DNA of 64,000 nucleotides from Chryseobacterium sp. SORGH_AS_0447 (GCF_030818695.1 NZ_JAUTAR010000001.1:744001-808000), one strand, 5' to 3'; positions 32,849-41,776 are shown, counted from the first letter of the stretch. Numbers and translations: made by a program. Notes: a model not told the origin generated them from the letters alone.

Positions 32849-33910
32849 TTAAGCCTTTTCCAGCAAAACCAGGCTATGGTCATTCCCGAGAAGATGATTG
32901 TACAGCAAAATATTTTTAATGCGCTCTTTCTTGACTTGATTAATTAACATCACTTCCGGAATTTCCTGATTTTTCAGGGTGTGGCACGCAATAAACGTTG
33001 AAAAGCCGCTTGCCGTATTGAATTCACCGCTCAGGTGTTTGTAGTAAAGCAAAGATGAATCCGTAAACAGGTCCATTGCTTTTGTATAATAAGCATCGGA
33101 TTTTGCATCACCGCTGAAGCCCAAGATCACCGCATCAATATCATTAAAAGCCAAATTATTTTTGGCTAAAAACTTTTCAATAAACTGTTTTATTTCATCA
33201 GGATTTACTGTGTTGCTGATCTGTATGTCTTTTAGTTGAGCGTAGGTACTGTCTTTTTTATCTTTACCCAATACAAAAAAACTGGCACCTTCTCCCCAGG
33301 CTACTCCTTCTGTAGTGGAATGCAGGTAATCTACAGGAAAATGCTCATTCTTTTTGATGGTTTTGTTCAGCTCATACAGGTTCATGGTTCTTTCGGTCTG
33401 CTCATCAGTAGAACCTACCAACACATGTTCCGCCTCATCATCGATGATCTGAAGTTTTGCATCCAGCATTGAAAATTCCAAAGAGGAAGACGTATTTACG
33501 TAGGTGAAATTATAAGCGTGGCACTGCAGGCCTAAGGCAATCTGTCCGGCAACCGTATTGTGGGTGGACTGGATAAAATAAGTGGGGGTAAGAAATTCTT
33601 CGTTATTATCCAGGACATTCTTTAGAAACTTTTCAGAATCCTGGGAACAGCCCATTCCGGTCCCTACGATAATAGCATCCGGATTTTCGATTCCAGCTTC
33701 TTTTAATGCATAATGGGAAGCGACGGAGCTCATTTTTACCGTTTTAGACATTCTGCGGATCATTGCCGGTGGGATAAATTCTTTGTAAACCGGTTCAATG
33801 GCTTTCAGAACCTGGCCTGAGTTTACTGCCTGAAGATTTTGGAAGAAATCTTCATTTAGGGTATCCTGTGCTGAAATACAGGCTGCACTGTTGATGTAGA
33901 CGGCACTCAT
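32849..33910 (-). CDS. Chain-length-factor-like beta-ketoacyl synthase (no active-site Cys)
   Basis: 353 residues from the ATG at 33910 (MSAVYINSAACISAQ), overlapping the upstream ketosynthase stop by 4 bp. The ketosynthase fold is clear (VGTGMGCSQDSEKFLKNVL, TPTYFIQSTHNTVAGQIALG), but the nucleophile loop reads YVNTSSSLEFS (137-147) without cysteine. This makes it a KS-beta/CLF partner of the active KS at 33907-35106, as in aryl-polyene KS-CLF heterodimers, where the CLF sets chain length. Later motifs are also degraded. Confidence 0.85.
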   Translation of the reverse strand: MSAVYINSAACISAQDTLNEDFFQNLQAVNSGQVLKAIEPVYKEFIPPAMIRRMSKTVKMSSVASHYALKEAGIENPDAIIVGTGMGCSQDSEKFLKNVLDNNEEFLTPTYFIQSTHNTVAGQIALGLQCHAYNFTYVNTSSSLEFSMLDAKLQIIDDEAEHVLVGSTDEQTERTMNLYELNKTIKKNEHFPVDYLHSTTEGVAWGEGASFFVLGKDKKDSTYAQLKDIQISNTVNPDEIKQFIEKFLAKNNLAFNDIDAVILGFSGDAKSDAYYTKAMDLFTDSSLLYYKHLSGEFNTASGFSTFIACHTLKNQEIPEVMLINQVKKERIKNILLYNHLLGNDHSLVLLEKA

Positions 33911-35106
33911 GATTTTGAGAAAATTAAAGTTGAACAATTTCCTCCGAATCCGAATGAATTGGAAAGGACGTGATCTATATTTTTTTCCTTGAGTTCCGTA
34001 ACAGGAATAAGGTCAAACTCTTCCATTTTGGTTTTGAAATTCAGGTTGGGAAAAATCAGGTTGTTTTGAATGGCCAGTAATGAGTAAACAGCTTCAATAC
34101 CTGCCGCCGCCGCCAAGGTATGTCCTGTGAATGCTTTGGTAGAACTGAATTCCGGGACTTTTCCTTCTCCGAAAATACGGATCATCGCAATTCCTTCCGA
34201 TAAATCGTTATTCGGCGTTGCAGTTCCGTGTACGTTGATGTAGTCGATATTTTCTTTATCCAAACCGGAAACTTTCAAGGCTTTTTCCATTGCTAAATAA
34301 GCGCCCTGTCCGTTTTCCGAGGAAGCCGTCTGGTGGTGCGCATCGTTGGCGTTTCCGTATCCTGAAAGATAACCCAGCACTTTTTTGTTTTCTTTTTTTA
34401 CGATTTCATCAGATTCAAGAACGATGAAAGCTGCGGCTTCTCCAAGGTTCAACCCCTTCCGGTTGTTATCGAAAGGTGTATTGTAAGAATCCGTAAGAAT
34501 CATCAGCGTGTTGAATCCGTTCAGGGTAAACTTGGAAAGGGCGTCGGTTCCACCGACAATCACACGGTCAAGAACACCGTTTTTAATAAGCTTTGCTCCC
34601 ATCATGATCGCGTTGGCAGCTGAAGAACAGGCCGTGCTGATGGTGGAAACCATTCCTTTTAACCCTAAATAATCGGCAATGAGCAATGATGAGTTGCCCG
34701 CATCATGAGAGTCTATATATTTTTGCTTTTCAGGAAATTCTTCGTACGTATAGAAATAGTTTTCGGTAACATCCATCCCGCCGACACTGGTCGAGGAGAT
34801 CAATCCTGTTTTATATTCATTAATATCCGAAATTCCCGCACTTTCGATGGCTTCTTTTGCCGCAATCATCCCTAGCAAAGCTGTTCTGGTAGCATTTTTC
34901 GCATCCTTTAGCTGAAGTTTCTCCGTCAGTTCCGCATTGGAAAGTTTAATTTCACCGGTCTTGATATGTCCGGCATGACGCGTTTCAAACAGCTGGATAT
35001 CGGAGATCCCGTGCTTTCCGGATTGTAATGAACTCAGGTTTTCTTCCACATTGTTCCCAATGGAAGATATGATGCCCATTCCTGTAATGGCAATTTTTTG
35101 ACCCAT
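33907..35106 (-). CDS. Beta-ketoacyl-ACP synthase (KS-alpha of the polyene synthase)
   Basis: 399-residue FabF-type enzyme with C160 (STACSSAANA), H293 (NVHGTATPNND) and H329 (KAFTGHTLAAAAG), a complete catalytic triad. It overlaps the CLF gene by 4 bp, so a KS-alpha/CLF heterodimer is the natural reading. It should catalyse repeated malonyl condensations on the coumaroyl starter. An ACP gene lies upstream across an 81-bp gap filled by a hairpin repeat. Confidence 0.92.
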   Translation of the reverse strand: MGQKIAITGMGIISSIGNNVEENLSSLQSGKHGISDIQLFETRHAGHIKTGEIKLSNAELTEKLQLKDAKNATRTALLGMIAAKEAIESAGISDINEYKTGLISSTSVGGMDVTENYFYTYEEFPEKQKYIDSHDAGNSSLLIADYLGLKGMVSTISTACSSAANAIMMGAKLIKNGVLDRVIVGGTDALSKFTLNGFNTLMILTDSYNTPFDNNRKGLNLGEAAAFIVLESDEIVKKENKKVLGYLSGYGNANDAHHQTASSENGQGAYLAMEKALKVSGLDKENIDYINVHGTATPNNDLSEGIAMIRIFGEGKVPEFSSTKAFTGHTLAAAAGIEAVYSLLAIQNNLIFPNLNFKTKMEEFDLIPVTELKEKNIDHVLSNSFGFGGNCSTLIFSKS

Positions 35107-35113
35107 TTTATAA

Positions 35114-35187
35114 AATGTAACAATGGATCAATATACCAGTCTAACACTTATTGGTAAACTGTTACATTGATCCATTGGTATATTGAT
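35114..35187. repeat. Intergenic hairpin repeat, copy C
   Basis: CAATGGATCAAT (35121-35132) pairs perfectly with ATTGATCCATTG (35166-35177), and ATCAATATACCA (starting 35127) can instead pair with TGGTATATTGAT (starting 35177), giving two competing 12-bp stems. It sits between the KS and ACP genes and shares words with copies A, B and D. Confidence 0.75.
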
Positions 35188-35445
35188 TTATTTTGTTCTG
35201 TTTTCTTCGATAAATTTCGCCATGGTATCGATGGAGGAGAAAATTTCCTTTCCTTTTTTAGGATCGGATAATTTGATACCGTATTCTTTATCCAAAAGAA
35301 CAATCAGCTCAAGGGCGTCGATAGAATCCAATCCAAGACCTCCCCCGAACAACGGATCCGTATCTTTGATTTCTTCTACTGCAACGTCTTCTAAATTAAG
35401 AACTTCGATAATTTTGTGTTTTAATTCTTCTCTTAAGTTTTCCAT
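35188..35445 (-). CDS. Acyl carrier protein (second in cluster)
   Basis: 85 residues. The phosphopantetheine site is S41 in GLGLDSIDALELIVLLDKEY; the preceding DPLFGGGLGLDS is typical of polyketide/aryl-polyene type ACPs. It lies between the KS-like fragment and the KS/CLF pair, suggesting it serves the polyene synthase, with the other ACP (22099-22353) paired with the rightward KS. Confidence 0.93.
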   Translation of the reverse strand: MENLREELKHKIIEVLNLEDVAVEEIKDTDPLFGGGLGLDSIDALELIVLLDKEYGIKLSDPKKGKEIFSSIDTMAKFIEENRTK

Positions 35446-35456
35446 ATTTTTTAAAA

Positions 35457-35535
35457 TTTACGAATGTATCAATCTGCCAGTTTACCAATGGGTTACTACT
35501 GAATATGATTATTACATTCTTATACTGTTATATTG
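35457..35535. repeat. Intergenic hairpin repeat, copy D (weaker)
   Basis: The gap upstream of the ACP contains GAATGTATCAATCTGCCAGT near 35462 and later TTACATTC and TTATATTGTT. GAATGTA can pair with TACATTC over 7 bp. Less regular than copies A to C but built of the same words. Confidence 0.5.
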
Positions 35536-35540
35536 TTAAA

Positions 35541-36080
35541 TTACGCAGTCAGCAAATATACAAAAGCTTTATAACTTTCCTGATATAGTTCTACCCAGCC
35601 GCACAATACTTTATCGGCTTTTCCCGACTGCAATATCTGTTGGGCGTAGCTGTTCAGGAATTCTTCGTCGAATTCATCCAGTACAAAAAAAGCATTCTCG
35701 GTCTGCATTTTGTGCCGGATGCTGATCTCACCTACACAGATATTGGGCAGCGTATATACAAAAACCGCCGGGCTCGGAAAGTAACTGTCCTGGGAATTGA
35801 TGCTTTCCTGATATTTGAAATCGGTGTCTAAACTCGATGACCTGTTGGAAAATACCAAAGCGGTACGGCTGTGATCTTCATTTTTTAAGATTATTTCAGA
35901 GGCCAGGAAAGCCAGCTTGCTCAGGCTATCCATTTTATGAAATTTAGGATAGTTCAGTTCCAGGCTTTTATAGGCTTCTTTCGCAAAATCTGAAAAGTTT
36001 TCAGCAGGCGATTCAAAAATGATTTTATTATTGAGAACAATTGTTGAATTTTCTATAGTGCAGGTATCTGTTTTCTTCAT
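35541..36080 (-). CDS. Ketosynthase-like N-terminal-half protein
   Basis: 179 residues. The order [20 protein letters not shown], then [19 protein letters not shown], then [20 protein letters not shown] and finally a strand like [12 protein letters not shown] follows the N-terminal half of beta-ketoacyl synthases, but there is no nucleophile cysteine loop or C-terminal half. I read it as a free-standing KS-like protein conserved in such clusters, or a remnant. Its intact ATG and operon position favour a real protein. Confidence 0.7.
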   Translation of the reverse strand: MKKTDTCTIENSTIVLNNKIIFESPAENFSDFAKEAYKSLELNYPKFHKMDSLSKLAFLASEIILKNEDHSRTALVFSNRSSSLDTDFKYQESINSQDSYFPSPAVFVYTLPNICVGEISIRHKMQTENAFFVLDEFDEEFLNSYAQQILQSGKADKVLCGWVELYQESYKAFVYLLTA

Positions 36081-36098
36081 GAATAAAGTTAAAAAGGA

Positions 36099-36386
36099 TT
36101 AAGGCTTTCGTTCCGGGTTTTGATGGGTGTTGAAAACAGAGAAAACTACAATATCATTATCTATAACTTCATAAATAATGACGTAAGGGAATTGTTGGAT
36201 ATAAACTTCACGAAAATTATTGCTTTTTACAGAATAGTGCAACGGATTTTTAGTAATTCTATCAAAAAACTTTTGAACACATTTCAGAAATTTATTACCT
36301 AAACCTTTTCTTTTACTTTGATAATATTCAATTGCTTCAGCTAAATCGATATGAGCTCTTGACTTTAAAATTAATTTATAAGTCAT
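36099..36386 (-). CDS. RelE/ParE-superfamily toxin
   Basis: 95 residues with the RelE/ParE pattern: IDLAEAIEYYQSKRKGLGNK, FFDRITKNPLHYSVKSNNFR, then EVYIQQFPYVIIYEVIDNDI and VFSVFNTHQNPERK. Such toxins inhibit gyrase (ParE) or cleave mRNA on ribosomes (RelE); the lack of a clear RelE catalytic set leans to ParE. It overlaps the upstream antitoxin-like gene by 11 bp, the usual toxin-antitoxin layout, and lies inside the pigment polycistron. Confidence 0.85.
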   Translation of the reverse strand: MTYKLILKSRAHIDLAEAIEYYQSKRKGLGNKFLKCVQKFFDRITKNPLHYSVKSNNFREVYIQQFPYVIIYEVIDNDIVVFSVFNTHQNPERKP

Positions 36387-36621
36387 AATCCCTCATCAAC
36401 CTTTGCTTCACTTCTTCCCAAGTATATGAGGGAGTTTCACCTTTTATGTGCTTCTCTCTTTCAAGTTCAAGCTTTTCGTAGTACCAATCGGGAACAGCAG
36501 AATAATTGTCTTCTTCTTTTTCAGTATCATCAATGATTCTTTTGAAAATACGCAAAATTCTTTCATCAGCGGTATCGATGAATTCGTGAATTCTTTTTCT
36601 TATATCTACACTGGATTCCAT
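36376..36621 (-). CDS. Antitoxin of the RelE/ParE-type module
   Basis: 81 residues from the ATG at 36621 (MESSVDIRKRIHEFIDTADE); an in-frame TTG eight codons upstream is less likely. It is helical and acidic: DERILRIFKRIIDDTEKEED, then PDWYYEKLELEREKHIKGE and YTWEEVKQRL, a pattern seen in addiction-module antitoxins of Bacteroidota. It precedes and overlaps the toxin gene. It probably neutralises the toxin and represses the module, but no operator was identified. Confidence 0.8.
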   Translation of the reverse strand: MESSVDIRKRIHEFIDTADERILRIFKRIIDDTEKEEDNYSAVPDWYYEKLELEREKHIKGETPSYTWEEVKQRLMRDYDL

Positions 36622-36662
36622 TTTTCTCAAACTTATGTCTATCAAAAATACAAAATTATTTT

Positions 36663-37811
36663 TTACATTTTCTCCAAAACAAGAGCTGAATTACAGCCTC
36701 CAAATCCGGAAGCGGTTTTTAAAATATACTGGATGTCCGCAGACTGGTTTTCTCTGATGATATTCAGTGGTTGAGAAGTTCCCGGCTCTTCAAAGTTTTT
36801 GGAGGGAATCAGCGTATTATTCAAGGCACTTTCCATAGAGATAATACTCTCCAGTAATCCGGATGCTCCCAGGCAATGGCCGTAGTATGCTTTCAAACTG
36901 TTTAAGGGAACCTGCTCCAATTCCATCCTATTGAAAGCGATGGCTTCCATTTCATCATTGTAAAGGGTAGCGGTTCCGTGGGCGGAAATAAAATCGATCT
37001 GTGAAGTGGAAATTTGAGCTTCTGCCATTGCATTTTTGATGCTGGCAAATAAACCGTCACCTGTTCTCGATGGTCCGGAAATATGGTTCGCGTCATTCAC
37101 TGCCGAGTCTCCTGAGATTTTAAAACAAAAGGTTTCGTTATTCTTTGGTTCAGAAGTTATATAAACCGCTGCGGCAGCTTCACCGATGTTGATGCCATCC
37201 CGGCTTTTATCGTAAGGTTTGCAGATCTCCGTACCGATGGCCTGAAAAGAATTAAAACCTGAAATCACAAACTCTGAAATTTCATCTCCGGCAATGACGA
37301 AGGCATTCTTATATTTTCCTGTCCGGATCATGCTCTTCGCAACAGCGATTGCCATAACCCCTGAAACACAGGCATTCGAAACAATGATCGGTTTCGATTT
37401 AAATCCGAAAAAATCAGCAATTTTCCGGGCTAAATTTGGGAGAAATACACCTTCCGGCAAAGCGGACTCATTTTTTAATAAGCTGATATTTCCTTTGGTT
37501 GTTGATAAGATAAAAGCCGTATGTTCTGAAACCGGATGTCTTTCCACCAAAGGTTTTAAGCTTAGCATAAGCATCTTTTCCAGTTTCGTAAAACTTTGAT
37601 TGTCTAGCTGATCTCTGTTAAAATTCTCATTGAATTCTTTATTCACTTTTTCAGCATCGATCATGGAAGCATAGAAATGGGGCTGGTTTTGTATGATCTG
37701 ATGTAAACCCACACCGGATTTCCCTTCCAGAAGGGCTGTCCAGTTGGATGAAACATCAAAGCCTAAAGGAGTGACGCAGTTATAATCCGTGATATATACT
37801 TCCTGATTCAT
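36663..37811 (-). CDS. Beta-ketoacyl-ACP synthase (third active KS)
   Basis: 382 residues from the ATG at 37811, overlapping the thioesterase stop; an adjacent ATG at 37814 is equally possible, while farther upstream Met codons lie inside the thioesterase gene. The triad is C148 (SNACVSGVMAIA), H278 (SAHGTAT) and H312 (YYGHCLGASG). It is a condensing enzyme of the FabF/KS type; with two other active KS genes here it may initiate or extend one of the two chains. Confidence 0.9.
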   Translation of the reverse strand: MNQEVYITDYNCVTPLGFDVSSNWTALLEGKSGVGLHQIIQNQPHFYASMIDAEKVNKEFNENFNRDQLDNQSFTKLEKMLMLSLKPLVERHPVSEHTAFILSTTKGNISLLKNESALPEGVFLPNLARKIADFFGFKSKPIIVSNACVSGVMAIAVAKSMIRTGKYKNAFVIAGDEISEFVISGFNSFQAIGTEICKPYDKSRDGINIGEAAAAVYITSEPKNNETFCFKISGDSAVNDANHISGPSRTGDGLFASIKNAMAEAQISTSQIDFISAHGTATLYNDEMEAIAFNRMELEQVPLNSLKAYYGHCLGASGLLESIISMESALNNTLIPSKNFEEPGTSQPLNIIRENQSADIQYILKTASGFGGCNSALVLEKM

Positions 37812-38236
37812 CATAATCCCACTTTGTCTTTCCAGGCCTGAAAAAATTCCGGATTGTACAGGCATAAATTGTTATCGGAATCTAAAAAAACCTGGATGGT
37901 TTCTCCGGAACACACCAGCTTGCCTTCCTGGTTAAAAAGTTCGTACCGGTAAATTAACTTGGCAGAAACCGAATTCACGAATGTCGTAACAATCCTGAAT
38001 GTTTCCCCGTATTTCAAAGGAAGAAAATGTTCGCAGGTACTTTTAACGATCGGGGTTACAAAACCTGCTTTTTGAATATCAAGGTACGTTAAGCCGTGCT
38101 GTCTTCCGAAGGCTTCTCTTCCGTCTTCGAAATAGACAATGTAATGGCCGTGCCAGACAATTCCCAACGGATCGGTTTCATTAAATCTTACCCGTACCTC
38201 TTCGGTACACGTCAATATATTTTCTTTAGACTGCAT
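37811..38236 (-). CDS. Acyl-CoA/ACP thioesterase (YbgC/4HBT hot-dog)
   Basis: 141 residues from the ATG at 38236 (MQSKENILTCTEEVRVRFNE); upstream in-frame codons run into the ABC permease gene. The 4-hydroxybenzoyl-CoA thioesterase motif is RFNETDPLGIVWHGHYIVYF, with the catalytic aspartate at D22 and H31. It would release acyl chains from ACP or CoA. Its start overlaps the ABC permease stop by 11 bp, and its stop overlaps the next ketosynthase start. Confidence 0.88.
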   Translation of the reverse strand: MQSKENILTCTEEVRVRFNETDPLGIVWHGHYIVYFEDGREAFGRQHGLTYLDIQKAGFVTPIVKSTCEHFLPLKYGETFRIVTTFVNSVSAKLIYRYELFNQEGKLVCSGETIQVFLDSDNNLCLYNPEFFQAWKDKVGL

Positions 38237-39494
38237 TTTGTTTTCTTTCGTAAAATAATGAAATACCCACCATGGCGATATAGAATAAAAATAAAAACGT
38301 AATTTCTTTGGCAATGCCTCCGATTCCGCTGTTTCTCAGGATGATATCGTAATAAGCATTCAGCCCCCAGTTCATCGGAGAGAATTTGGCGATGGTCTGC
38401 ATAAATTCAGGCATTAAAAATACCGGAACCCAGATCCCGCCGATTGCTGCCAGAACCACTACGGAAGTGGCACCAAAAGGAGCAGACTGTTCCTGCGTAT
38501 CCGCAACAGTTCCCAGCAAGACGCCAAACCCGATGGCTGCAAGACCTGCAAAGATCGTTACAATGATCATGGGAAGCATTTTTCCGGTAACATCAAACTG
38601 CGGCAAATCCATGTACGGGAATAGGTAGATCCCAACAGCAACCATCAGTAGAAACTGGATCACACAGATGATAAGGTAAGTAAATGTTTTTCCTAAGATA
38701 TGTACAAAGTAGGGGGTTGGGCTTATTCGTGCCCTTACACTGGTCCCCTGACTTTTTTCTTTAACTAAATTAATCGATAACGGTACAACAATGAAGAAGA
38801 TGGCAAACAGGGCCCATGCCGGAACATTATGCTGAACGGAGTTCGGCAGAGCTTCCATTTCTCCTCTTTTAGGCGTAATTTCTTTAAAGCCGATCAGGCT
38901 TTTGTTTTTTGAAAGGTCTTCCGTTGTCCCCAGCTGATCCTGGAAAGCTTTGTAAATCTTTTTATTTTCGATCTCGAAAACCATTTTATTAATGGCGTTC
39001 ATCACGCTGTTTTTAAATCCGATATTCGTCGCCGGATCAAAATAAAGGTGAATGTCTTTTGCTTTCAAAGCCGTTTTTTTCACGGCTGACGAATCCGTTT
39101 CCAGCCCAAATGAGCTTACAATCGCCTGGACTTTAGAATCGATATTGGAATTGATGTCTTTCGTTAAATGCTCAGGAATGACGATGGCCATCTGGTAATC
39201 ACCGGAGAATACGGCATTCTGCGCGGATTTTTCAGTAAAATCGGTCATCAGCTCAAAACTTTTGCTGCGTTCCAGTTCCTGTTTTATATTTTTTGAGACT
39301 TCAGATTGATCGTTATCTACAAAAATAACCGGGATTTTCGAGCCCTCCAGGTTTTTAAAGGTAGAATCCTGGATCAGGGTTATGGTAATGATCAGCAGCA
39401 GCGGCATCACGAAAATAATGACGATTCCCCCAATGTCTCTTTTCAGCAGAAGGATTTCCTTTAAAAAGCTTCTCCACAGTTTATACAACAACAT
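38226..39494 (-). CDS. ABC-2 type transporter permease
   Basis: 422 residues: one N-terminal helix (about 22-42, GGIVIIFVMPLLLIITITLI), a large extracytoplasmic domain (about 45-225) and a C-terminal bundle of five helices, the ABC-2/YhhJ-type layout. It overlaps the ATPase gene by 14 bp. The pair probably exports a lipid-like cluster product or precursor across the inner membrane, alongside the MMPL protein. Confidence 0.88.
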   Translation of the reverse strand: MLLYKLWRSFLKEILLLKRDIGGIVIIFVMPLLLIITITLIQDSTFKNLEGSKIPVIFVDNDQSEVSKNIKQELERSKSFELMTDFTEKSAQNAVFSGDYQMAIVIPEHLTKDINSNIDSKVQAIVSSFGLETDSSAVKKTALKAKDIHLYFDPATNIGFKNSVMNAINKMVFEIENKKIYKAFQDQLGTTEDLSKNKSLIGFKEITPKRGEMEALPNSVQHNVPAWALFAIFFIVVPLSINLVKEKSQGTSVRARISPTPYFVHILGKTFTYLIICVIQFLLMVAVGIYLFPYMDLPQFDVTGKMLPMIIVTIFAGLAAIGFGVLLGTVADTQEQSAPFGATSVVVLAAIGGIWVPVFLMPEFMQTIAKFSPMNWGLNAYYDIILRNSGIGGIAKEITFLFLFYIAMVGISLFYERKQNAV

Positions 39495-40236
39495 CGCGTA
39501 ATTCTTTTCCGGTTAATGAAATGAAAACATCCTCTAAATTTTCCGCATGGGAAACTTTACCGATTAATTCCTCAGGGGTTCCTACAGCGTGGATCTTTCC
39601 GTGATCGATAATTGCGATTTTGGTACAGAATTCTTCAGCTTCGGAAAGGTGATGGGAAGTGTAGATGATACAGGTCCCTTTTTTATTTAAATCCAGCAGG
39701 TAATCGATGATCGCTTTTTTGGACTGAACATCAACACCCACGGTCGGTTCATCAAGAAAGAGAACTTTTGGGTTGTGAAGCGTACCGGCAATCAGGTTGC
39801 ATCTCCGCTTCATTCCTCCGGAGAACTGCTCTACTTTTTTATCGGCAAATTTAGAAAGGCCCATGATTTCCAGAGATTCTTCAATGGCAGCCTTTAATTT
39901 TTTATGGCTTAAACCGTACAGGCTCCCGAAGAACATCAGATTTTCCCTTGCCGTTAAAGTAGGGTATAAAGCATATTCCTGCGGAACGATTCCCATGATC
40001 TGTCTCAATTTGAAACCATTCTTCTGATGAGAAAGTCCGTCGATTGTAAACTGCCCCGAAGTGGGTTTGATCAATCCCGAAAGCATGGAAATCAATGTCG
40101 TTTTCCCGGCTCCGTTGGGTCCCAGGATTCCGTAGATTTCGTTCTTATCGATCACCAGAGAAATATCGTTTACAGAAAAGTCTTCTGCATTCTTGTATTT
40201 CTTGTACAGGTTTTTTATGGCTATGAAATGCTCCAC
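39481..40236 (-). CDS. ABC transporter ATP-binding protein
   Basis: 251 residues with Walker A GPNGAGKTT (39-47), the signature QFSGGMKRR, Walker B VLFLDEPTVGVD and a switch histidine in YTSHHLSEAEE. It couples ATP hydrolysis to the adjacent ABC-2 permease. One bp separates it from the BtrH-like gene upstream, so these three genes form a tight sub-operon. Confidence 0.92.
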   Translation of the reverse strand: MEHFIAIKNLYKKYKNAEDFSVNDISLVIDKNEIYGILGPNGAGKTTLISMLSGLIKPTSGQFTIDGLSHQKNGFKLRQIMGIVPQEYALYPTLTARENLMFFGSLYGLSHKKLKAAIEESLEIMGLSKFADKKVEQFSGGMKRRCNLIAGTLHNPKVLFLDEPTVGVDVQSKKAIIDYLLDLNKKGTCIIYTSHHLSEAEEFCTKIAIIDHGKIHAVGTPEELIGKVSHAENLEDVFISLTGKELRDVVV

Positions 40237-40237
40237 C

Positions 40238-41233
40238 TTATATTGCTTTTTTCAGTTTTTTGTAAAAAGCTTCTTCCAGGTCGGCAATATGAAGCATCGT
40301 TTTTGAAAGTTGGTTGTAGATATCGCTTTTGGAATTCCTGTTTTTGTACACTCTTGCAATATCTACGGCAAAATCTCTCCAAAGGTCACCAATTGTAGTA
40401 ATTTCTTTGGATAATTCGTTTAATTTTTCATTTTTGAGGATGACGGCTGCTTCCTGCAGGAATGCCCCGTAAATAAAACGGAATCCGCCGCCGCCGGTAC
40501 CGATTTCTTCCTGCATCCGGATCAATTGCCCCAAGTAATGATTGGTGGTTTTCGTTCCTTTTTTTGCCGCCCATTTCGGGATGTTTTTAGCAACCCATCT
40601 CATGGCTTTTACTCCGATGATCGGAACAGGAGCCAGCATATTTTTGCAGGTATCGTTAATGCCTTTCTTAATAGCTTCTTCCAGGTTGACGTGTTCAGGA
40701 ATATAAGTAGGGTAGTACATATGGCCTTTCGGAGGAAGTGCGCCTTTGGCATATCTTACTTTCTCCAGCTCGGCTTCGGTGAGGGTTGTTGTATAATCCA
40801 TTACCGGATCGCTGATCAGGAATTTCCCATCCTCTTTACCGTATACTACCAGGTTGTGGGCATTGAAATGGAATTTATATTCTTCAGGAAAATACGTCAG
40901 GTTGAAAACACCTACCTGAAGTCCTGTCGGGATATTGTTTTCCAGATTTTTTTCCAGAGCTTTTTGGGCTTCCTCCGGATTGGAAAATTTCAGCCTTTTA
41001 ATTTTAATTCCCAGTCTTTTTGCGGCTTTGCTGAAAATAGCGCCGGGCATTGGGCGATAGCTGAACCCGGGTGCAAAATTTACTTTTAAAAAAGGGAGGT
41101 ATACAAAGAATAATCCGGATCCGATTCCGAAGATCATCGGTTCGCTGAGTTTCAACCCTTTGTTTAATAATAAATTGGAGGCAACACCGTTCTCGCAATG
41201 CGCAGTCTGATGGTGTTCAAAATTAAGTTTCAT
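40238..41233 (-). CDS. BtrH-like acyltransferase (BtrH_N domain plus DUF4872-like C-terminus)
   Basis: 331 residues. The N-terminal half is papain-like: C13 in QTAHCENGVASNLLL, H126 in NAHNLVVYGK and D142 in LISDPVMD form a plausible Cys-His-Asp triad. The C-terminal half resembles DUF4872. BtrH of butirosin biosynthesis transfers an ACP-bound acyl chain to a small-molecule amine. By analogy this protein could transfer the aryl-polyenyl chain from ACP to the dialkylresorcinol hydroxyl to form the flexirubin ester; this is inference. Confidence 0.8.
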   Translation of the reverse strand: MKLNFEHHQTAHCENGVASNLLLNKGLKLSEPMIFGIGSGLFFVYLPFLKVNFAPGFSYRPMPGAIFSKAAKRLGIKIKRLKFSNPEEAQKALEKNLENNIPTGLQVGVFNLTYFPEEYKFHFNAHNLVVYGKEDGKFLISDPVMDYTTTLTEAELEKVRYAKGALPPKGHMYYPTYIPEHVNLEEAIKKGINDTCKNMLAPVPIIGVKAMRWVAKNIPKWAAKKGTKTTNHYLGQLIRMQEEIGTGGGGFRFIYGAFLQEAAVILKNEKLNELSKEITTIGDLWRDFAVDIARVYKNRNSKSDIYNQLSKTMLHIADLEEAFYKKLKKAI

Positions 41234-41269
41234 TCTTAGCTTGGTTTTACAGAACCTGCAAGGTTCTTT

Positions 41270-41674
41270 TTATTTTCCGTTGAAATTTTTCAGTTCATCC
41301 ACTGAGATCCCGAAAGCATCGGCATATTTTTTCAGTACGGAATGATTTAGTGTTTTAAATATTTTGGGTTTGCCATGTCTCTTCACACGCCACTGCCACA
41401 TACCGACATAGGCTGCCAGTACCTGCAGATCCATTTTATTCAGTTCCATGAAATAGACGATTGGGCTTACCGTATTATTTGCTACATTCTGCCTGGCTTC
41501 TTCTATTCTCTCATTAATTAAAGCTAACGATTCATCCAGAGCGGCTTTTTTGGCATCCCAGCCGATGCTGTTCGCCGTTGTATAATTGTTGTTCTCATCA
41601 GTCACATACAAAACTTCCGTCATGTTTGCTGATTGTAAGTTGCTTTCGTCCTGTGGAAGATCCTGCTTTTTCAC
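41270..41674 (-). CDS. Hypothetical protein at the head of the ABC/KS operon
   Basis: 134 residues, mostly helical. DAKKAALDESLALINERIEE and MELNKMDLQVLAAYVGMWQW suggest long helices, and KTLNHSVLKKYADAFGISVD looks like the last helices of an XRE-type HTH, though the rest is not. It has no signal peptide. It opens the leftward polycistron 36 bp before the BtrH-like gene. No function is recognised. Confidence 0.7.
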   Translation of the reverse strand: MKKQDLPQDESNLQSANMTEVLYVTDENNNYTTANSIGWDAKKAALDESLALINERIEEARQNVANNTVSPIVYFMELNKMDLQVLAAYVGMWQWRVKRHGKPKIFKTLNHSVLKKYADAFGISVDELKNFNGK

Positions 41675-41776
41675 TTAAAAAATTGTGTTAGATTATGGTT
41701 TAAATGAGTTCGCTAAGATAATAAAAATGCAGAACATAGTACGACCATGATTTGATGATGTACGGATGAAGATGCA

